Below, in pieces: positions 59,144-64,000 of a DNA stretch of 64,000 nucleotides; the first letter of the stretch is position 1, and every line of letters starts with the position of its first letter. The DNA comes from Taishania pollutisoli. GTDB taxonomy: Bacteria > Bacteroidota > Bacteroidia > Flavobacteriales_D > Crocinitomicaceae. Both the position numbers and the translations under genes were made by a program. The stretch covers positions 248,001-312,000 of the forward strand of contig NZ_JACVEL010000001.1 in NCBI RefSeq assembly GCF_014518315.1, written 5' to 3'. The notes below the pieces were generated by a model. The model saw only the letters and a program-made list of their open reading frames with translations, was not told the origin of the DNA and made no database searches.

Positions 59144-60052
59144 TTATCCATTGTTAAATGACAACAAAGTCATCCATGCTTCTTCCAGTTTCTCCTCCGC
59201 CAGTAATTGTTGCGCGTGGCGGTGCAATTCCAACTCCAACTCAACCGGATTATCTTCTAAAGATACGAATAAATCACTTAATTCCAAAAGTTTATACTCG
59301 TTCACATCCGTTTCATTCGGAATTTCAGTGATCCCGGCCAACTGCCCCAGGTTATTTGCCGTCAACACTGTGCTTCTTAAGATATCTTCAGGAAGCTGAT
59401 CGAATCCCACACCACAGGTTGTGATCGGTTTGGTAATTTCAAACATGGAGTTTTTATCTGAACGGCAGTACCAGTTCCCTCCCATCCGTGACACCAAATC
59501 GATTTTGTGCTGATCAATCATTCCGTTTTCATCCAGAATATCCGGTCGGATATGAATCCTGGTTACTTCACAGATAATCAGGTTTCCGGCACCTCCTCCC
59601 TGTCCCAATTCAACAACCTCATTGACTTTACATTCCAACTGAACCGGAGATTCGGCTACACGAAACGGACGAATGGTTTCTGAAGGAAGTGGTGTAAATC
59701 CGGCTTTGACAAATTCATTGACATCCGACGGGTAAGGAGAACTCGCCAGACTTACCTGGTGGACAATGTCATAATTTACAATATTAATGACCACTTCGGG
59801 GATACGCTTTACGTTATGGTACGTATCTTTCGCCTCTCCCGTTCTTCCACTGCGTGCAGGGGAAAAAATCAGAATGGGTGGATTGGCACTGAACACGTTG
59901 AAAAAACTAAACGGCGCTAAATTAGGCACTCCGTTTTCATCAATTGTCGATGCAAAAGCAATCGGACGCGGACCGACAGCCCCCAACAAATACTGGTGTA
60001 CCTTCGGAATCGGCAATTCTTTTGGATCGTATGTATTAAATGTATGTGTCAT
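59144..60052 (-). CDS. Flavin reductase-like (FMN-binding split barrel) protein
   Basis: A 302-residue protein. Residues 10-210 form a flavin-reductase-like domain: LGAVGPRPIAFASTIDENGVPNLAPFSFFNVFSANPPILIFSP, VINIVNYDIV, and SPVQLECKV. FMN binding and NAD(P)H-dependent flavin or small-quinone reduction are typical. The C-terminal 80 residues (about 225-302) are helical and acidic and not part of the standard domain, possibly a regulatory or oligomerisation extension. It stands alone. Confidence 0.83.
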   Translation of the reverse strand: MTHTFNTYDPKELPIPKVHQYLLGAVGPRPIAFASTIDENGVPNLAPFSFFNVFSANPPILIFSPARSGRTGEAKDTYHNVKRIPEVVINIVNYDIVHQVSLASSPYPSDVNEFVKAGFTPLPSETIRPFRVAESPVQLECKVNEVVELGQGGGAGNLIICEVTRIHIRPDILDENGMIDQHKIDLVSRMGGNWYCRSDKNSMFEITKPITTCGVGFDQLPEDILRSTVLTANNLGQLAGITEIPNETDVNEYKLLELSDLFVSLEDNPVELELELHRHAQQLLAEEKLEEAWMTLLSFNNG

Positions 60053-60170
60053 TGCAGGGACAAAATTAAAACAAAAAATTCCTCAACAACCAGATTTACA
60101 CGTTAAGTTTTCACAATCTATCAACAAGAAAATCATGCACCACCGTCTATAAATCCGAACAGTTGAAAGT

Positions 60171-60198
60171 AAAAAATCCCCCTAAAAACAGGAGGATT
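60171..60198 (-). terminator. Intrinsic terminator of the DUF4836-like gene
   Basis: On the minus strand AATCCTCCT pairs with AGGGGGATT around GTTTTT, followed by a T run (TTTT). Confidence 0.7.
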
Positions 60199-60220
60199 CA
60201 ATACGATATACAGAGGCGAA

Positions 60221-61660
60221 TCAGATTGCTATTTCATCTTCAAATGTTCTCAACGCCTTGTTGAATAGTTGTTTCAATGCATTCTCTTTGCCATCTTTTG
60301 CTTTGATAATGACCTGACCTCCTTCCAGGTTATAACTGACAGAAATGTACTTTACCAATTCCGCCATTTTTGCACCTCCCTCCAACTGGAATTCATCCAG
60401 GTTTACATCGCTCAGGTCAATGAACAGGTTAAATGCATCTTTTCCGAAATTCTCAGCTCCTTCCGGTAAGGTAATTCCCTTTCCGGCGTATGCTGAAGAT
60501 GAAAATCCAGCAATCCCCGAATCTGTCAGATTCACCACCTGGAAATCGGATGAAATGGCATCTTTAATGGTTTGTCCAAAATTTTTTCCTTGCCCGGAAA
60601 GTCCCACATAGAAATTGAAATCCGGCGTCATTCCTTCAACAACTTGCGTTGCGTCTCCCAACACCAGTGCTCCGATCCGACCATCAATCAGCTTGGAAAT
60701 ATCGTTGTTGGCCACCATCATCGCCATTGCAAACGGTCCCCCGATGCCATCGCTCAGGTCTTCCAATGCGTTCGGGGCATATTCATCCAGAAACTCCTGT
60801 AGTTTTTTCGTGTCAATGTTCAATGAAACCCCGACTCTTGGTTTTCCGTTTCCTAAGTTGCTCAGGATTTTAGCTCCTCCGTCTTTGTTCAGGAACAATT
60901 TGCTCTTCAATGCTTCTGAGAAGTGATTTTTTGTTTCCAGAACGATTGCTCCGTTTTCAAATTTCAATCCACTTTCAATGTATGAATTTTGCAGCATTGC
61001 ACGCAGTTCTTTTTGTTTATCAGCGCTCAAATCCTCCAGGTCTGTATTGGAAGTGCCATACAGATTCGCCAGGCTGGCACCGTATACGATGTCTTCTTTT
61101 TTACTTAAAATGTCTGCAATGTAACCGGTGCTTACGTCTCCCTGCGTTTTTTTACGCACTTCCGCTAACGCTGTTTTTGCATCCGAAACATTGGGTTTGA
61201 TCAATACAATGGCAACTCCCTGATCGAATGCAATGTTCATATCACCTTCTCCGGCATAGTCAAAATCACCTCCTTTTTTGACTTCAAATCCATTTTTTGT
61301 CAGGTTTGCTTTCAGGGAATCTGCATTCTTCACTTCAATGAACAGGTACGTTGCTGTCGGATTGCCATCCACAATAGGACCTTCAATTGCAAAATAAACG
61401 GGAGCATCCAGGTTAACAGAACTTTTCAACTGTCCCAGTGGCTCATTCAAAAACGCTTTGATTTTCGCTTCCTGTTGGTAGCCTGTTTTTTCAAGAATGT
61501 CATTCATTCTGGCAGATCCAAAACCAATGATTGTCTCATTTCCATTTAAAAATGAAGAGACACTTTCTATCAATGACCGCGATTTTCCTGACCCGCCGCA
61601 AGCAGTAATAATCAACGCAGTAGCAGTAATAATCAACGAAAAATTAAATAACTTTTTCAT
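60221..61660 (-). CDS. DUF4836-like lipoprotein
   Basis: A 479-residue lipoprotein (signal LIITATALIITACG). The mature region resembles DUF4836 proteins of Bacteroidota (paired VNLDAPVYFAIEGPIVDG, AKTALAEVRKKTQGDVSTG, VGVSLNIDTKKLQEFLDEYAP, VVEGMTPDFNFYVGLSG), built of internal repeats of a mixed alpha/beta unit. Function unknown. It is isolated between a split-barrel flavin protein and a flavoprotein on the same strand, with its own terminator. Confidence 0.65.
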   Translation of the reverse strand: MKKLFNFSLIITATALIITACGGSGKSRSLIESVSSFLNGNETIIGFGSARMNDILEKTGYQQEAKIKAFLNEPLGQLKSSVNLDAPVYFAIEGPIVDGNPTATYLFIEVKNADSLKANLTKNGFEVKKGGDFDYAGEGDMNIAFDQGVAIVLIKPNVSDAKTALAEVRKKTQGDVSTGYIADILSKKEDIVYGASLANLYGTSNTDLEDLSADKQKELRAMLQNSYIESGLKFENGAIVLETKNHFSEALKSKLFLNKDGGAKILSNLGNGKPRVGVSLNIDTKKLQEFLDEYAPNALEDLSDGIGGPFAMAMMVANNDISKLIDGRIGALVLGDATQVVEGMTPDFNFYVGLSGQGKNFGQTIKDAISSDFQVVNLTDSGIAGFSSSAYAGKGITLPEGAENFGKDAFNLFIDLSDVNLDEFQLEGGAKMAELVKYISVSYNLEGGQVIIKAKDGKENALKQLFNKALRTFEDEIAI

Positions 61661-61716
61661 ACATTCAATTAATTTAAGTCAAAAGTACAATAAAAACACA
61701 TCGCTCTCCATGCAGG

Positions 61717-63276
61717 TCAATTATTTTTGAGACCGGCATATTTGGCAGCGATCGCATCAGCACATTTCATGCCATCAATTGCCGCGGATATGATTCCTCC
61801 GGCATAACCCGCTCCTTCAGCACACGGGTAAAGGCCCGCAACTGAAACATGCTCCAGCGTCTCCGGATTTCTCGGGACCTGAACAGGGGAAGACGTACGG
61901 GATTCCGGTGCATGCAACACGGCATCGTTCGTCAGGTAACCGTTCATTTTTCTTCCGAAATCTTTGAATGCCTGCTGCAAACGTTTGGCGATAAATGGCG
62001 GGAGAACTGTATGTAGATCGACGGAAACAATTCCCGGCTGATACGAACTTCTTGGAAAGTCTTTCGACTGTTTTTCATTCACAAAATCTTCCATTCGCTG
62101 CGCCGGAACACGTTGTGTTTTCCCTGCTGCTTCCCAGCATTTCTGTTCAATTTCTTTCTGAAAATCCAGGCAGACAAACGGATCTTTACTGTTCTCAAAA
62201 TCCTCCGGGTATACCGCAACCACAATTCCCGAGTTGGAATACGGATTGTTGCGTTTGGACGGAGACCATCCGTTGGTAACAACTTCTCCTTCTGCGGTTG
62301 CACACGGAGCAATGATTCCTCCCGGACACATACAAAAAGAGTACACCCCTCTTCCATCCACTTGTGTTACCAGGGAATAGGAAGACGGAGGCAGGAACTC
62401 GTCATTTTTTCGTCCATGGTATTGAATCGTATCGATTACATCCTGCGTATGTTCAATTCTCACACCCAGTGCAAACGGTTTGGCTTCAATAGCAATCCCT
62501 TTTTGGTGCAGCAATTCAAATACATCGCGTGCCGAATGTCCGGTTGCCAGGATTACATTTTCAAAGTGTCGTTGTTCTTTATAATTGAGTTCAACCCCCG
62601 TCACTGATCCATTCTCCAGTATAAAATCTGTCACCCTGGTCTCAAAGTGAACTTCTCCTCCCCATTTGATGATCTCTTCCCGCATTGCTACAATGATATG
62701 TGGCAATTTATTCGTTCCGATGTGCGGATGTGCGTCTACCAGAATATCGTATTCGGCGCCAAAATGCACAAACCACTTCAATGCCCGCAACACATCCCCC
62801 CGTTTTTTCGACCGGGTATATAATTTTCCGTCGGAATACGTTCCTGCTCCACCTTCTCCGAAGCAGTAATTGGATTCCGGGTTAACAATCATTTCTTTAT
62901 TCAGCTTCGCCAGATCTCTTCTTCGCGAACGGACATCTTTTCCACGTTCAAACACAACCGGTTTCAATCCTAATTCCAGGCAGCGGAGTGCCGCATAAAT
63001 TCCAGCCGGACCCGCACCTACAATCGCAACTTCCGGGGATTCGGAAACATTTCCGGGATTAAATTCAGCATCAAATACAGGGAGCGGTTCTCCGATAAAT
63101 ACATCAAATGTACAATTGATTTTAATTGCTGCTTTGCGGGCATCGATTGATCGTTTTTTCCATTGAAAGGTGAAATCATCGGTTTTGATCCCCAGATCGT
63201 TTTTAATTCTGGAGCTCAAGAATACACTATCAACAGCTTGCTCAGGAGTAACCTGAAACTGAATTTCTTTTACCAT
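61717..63276 (-). CDS. FAD-dependent dehydrogenase (COG2509 type)
   Basis: A 519-residue flavoprotein. An N-terminal 85-residue domain is followed by the FAD fold VAIVGAGPAGIYAALRCLELG (about residue 88), FERGKDVRSRRRDLAKLN, YCFGEGGAGTYSDGKLYTRSKK, VILATGHSARDVFELL and, near the end, YPCAEGAGYAGGIISAAIDGMKCADAI. The family is widespread and uncharacterised; COG2509 proteins are predicted NAD(P)-linked dehydrogenases. Its start overlaps the stop of the upstream PorT-like gene (TAATG), so they are translationally coupled. Confidence 0.85.
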   Translation of the reverse strand: MVKEIQFQVTPEQAVDSVFLSSRIKNDLGIKTDDFTFQWKKRSIDARKAAIKINCTFDVFIGEPLPVFDAEFNPGNVSESPEVAIVGAGPAGIYAALRCLELGLKPVVFERGKDVRSRRRDLAKLNKEMIVNPESNYCFGEGGAGTYSDGKLYTRSKKRGDVLRALKWFVHFGAEYDILVDAHPHIGTNKLPHIIVAMREEIIKWGGEVHFETRVTDFILENGSVTGVELNYKEQRHFENVILATGHSARDVFELLHQKGIAIEAKPFALGVRIEHTQDVIDTIQYHGRKNDEFLPPSSYSLVTQVDGRGVYSFCMCPGGIIAPCATAEGEVVTNGWSPSKRNNPYSNSGIVVAVYPEDFENSKDPFVCLDFQKEIEQKCWEAAGKTQRVPAQRMEDFVNEKQSKDFPRSSYQPGIVSVDLHTVLPPFIAKRLQQAFKDFGRKMNGYLTNDAVLHAPESRTSSPVQVPRNPETLEHVSVAGLYPCAEGAGYAGGIISAAIDGMKCADAIAAKYAGLKNN

Positions 63277-63989
63277 TATCCTTCAAAAATAATCGAAAAT
63301 ATCCAGCCGCTGTTGTAGATTTTGTCAATTGGCAGCGATGAACGTGTATTGTCCTGAATAAAGCCGTTCATAAAGCTGTGAGAATATTTGATTTCTATTC
63401 CGAATTTGAAGAACGGTGCGAAGAATTCAACTCCGGCACCTACCTGTCCGAGAACATCGTGTTTTTTCATTTTGATAAACGGGTCGTCAAATTGCTGGGC
63501 TGCATCCTGTTGGGATTGTAAATCTAACGAATACTGACCTCCGACAAGGCAATAGGCTGCAAAATTATTGAGACGAAGCGTTCTGAACTGAAACATTAAC
63601 GGGAAATCCAGACTGGTTGCATTGATGCGTTCTTCATTGAGAATGTCTTTTTCCAAATCAGCCGGATTAACAAATACCTGGTTGATGACACGTTCCTGAA
63701 ATGAAAGTGAAGGAATAAACCGCAGACGCACCATTGGTGTTCCGATTTTCATGGTTGTTAAAATCCCCAGCTGAGCTCCCGGTTGCGATTTGACAGTCAT
63801 CCCTTTCAATCCGTATTGCTGGTATGCATCCACTTTTGGAGATAAAGAATAACCGGAGGAATTTGCGCCCAGCATAAACCCAAAATGAAACAATCGTTCG
63901 TCAAACTTGCGGTAATTCTTTGGTTTTTCCTTTTGGGCAACTGCTCCAAACCCAACCAATGCCATGAAAATAAGTAACCAAGATTTCAT
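63276..63989 (-). CDS. porT: PorT/SprT-like outer-membrane protein (T9SS component)
   Basis: A 237-residue exported protein with signal MKSWLLIFMALVGFGAVAQ. The start of the mature part, NYRKFDERLFHFGFMLGANSSGYSL, resembles the PorT/SprT family of T9SS/gliding proteins; later strands (PLMFQFRTLRLNNFAAYCLVGGQYSLDL, VLGQVGAGVEFFAPFFKFGIEIKYSHSF) fit an eight-stranded barrel. PorT is needed for type IX secretion, consistent with the T9SS cargo in this window. A generic outer-membrane beta-barrel protein is the alternative. Near the window end. Confidence 0.65.
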   Translation of the reverse strand: MKSWLLIFMALVGFGAVAQKEKPKNYRKFDERLFHFGFMLGANSSGYSLSPKVDAYQQYGLKGMTVKSQPGAQLGILTTMKIGTPMVRLRFIPSLSFQERVINQVFVNPADLEKDILNEERINATSLDFPLMFQFRTLRLNNFAAYCLVGGQYSLDLQSQQDAAQQFDDPFIKMKKHDVLGQVGAGVEFFAPFFKFGIEIKYSHSFMNGFIQDNTRSSLPIDKIYNSGWIFSIIFEG

Positions 63990-64000
63990 TACCTTACTAA

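Overview
The window reads as a chromosome segment of a Bacteroidota bacterium, most likely a flavobacterial relative (Crocinitomicaceae/Fluviicola-like; this placement is inference). Supporting signs are type IX secretion (T9SS) cargo proteins and a PorT-like T9SS component, ECF sigma/FecR modules, TAnnTTTG-type -7 promoter elements, Shine-Dalgarno-poor starts, a class II HMG-CoA reductase and families such as DUF2490, DUF3127, DUF4836 and DUF6132.

Layout. 1-7.6 kb: end of a cardiolipin synthase, lipoprotein MsrA, an orphan response regulator, a CxxCH lipoprotein, and a cupin/DHDPS-like operon facing a MocR regulator. 7.6-7.9 kb: an alpha/beta-hydrolase relic. 8.25-19.1 kb: the centrepiece, nine tightly packed genes taking HMG-CoA through mevalonate, IPP/DMAPP and FPP to squalene, 2,3-oxidosqualene and a cyclised sterol. 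Squalene synthase, squalene epoxidase and oxidosqualene cyclase look strongly eukaryote-like. HMG-CoA synthase and sterol demethylation genes are not in the window. 19.3-25.6 kb: a co-directional sulfur/persulfide cluster (Crp/Fnr regulator, TauE exporter, MBL-rhodanese persulfide dioxygenase, rhodanese, thiol methyltransferase, YeeE/YedE pair) with a 32-bp box repeated before two of its genes. 25.6-31.8 kb: assorted single genes.

31.9-43.4 kb is an AT-richer accessory island: a metallopeptidase lipoprotein with an unknown partner, a complete IS3-family element joining two unrelated broken genes, a broken FecR, a Fic protein behind a 72-bp-period operator-like array, an ECF sigma factor, and a serine recombinase whose reading frame runs into tRNA-Lys. 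43.6-47.2 kb: tRNA-Cys, then an epimerase/CPBP/SDR operon and a membrane protein. 47.2-52.7 kb: two paralogous T9SS surface proteins, each preceded by a conserved 20-codon leader ORF (differences mostly synonymous in its core) and a hairpin with compensatory base changes. I consider this the best candidate for an undescribed regulatory system. 52.7-64 kb: dnaX with a 10-A frameshift site, a methyltransferase, lipoproteins, an ECF sigma/membrane-anchored receptor pair, a DUF3127 protein with an SSB-like tip, a flavin reductase-like protein, a DUF4836-like lipoprotein, a COG2509 flavoprotein and a PorT-like barrel.
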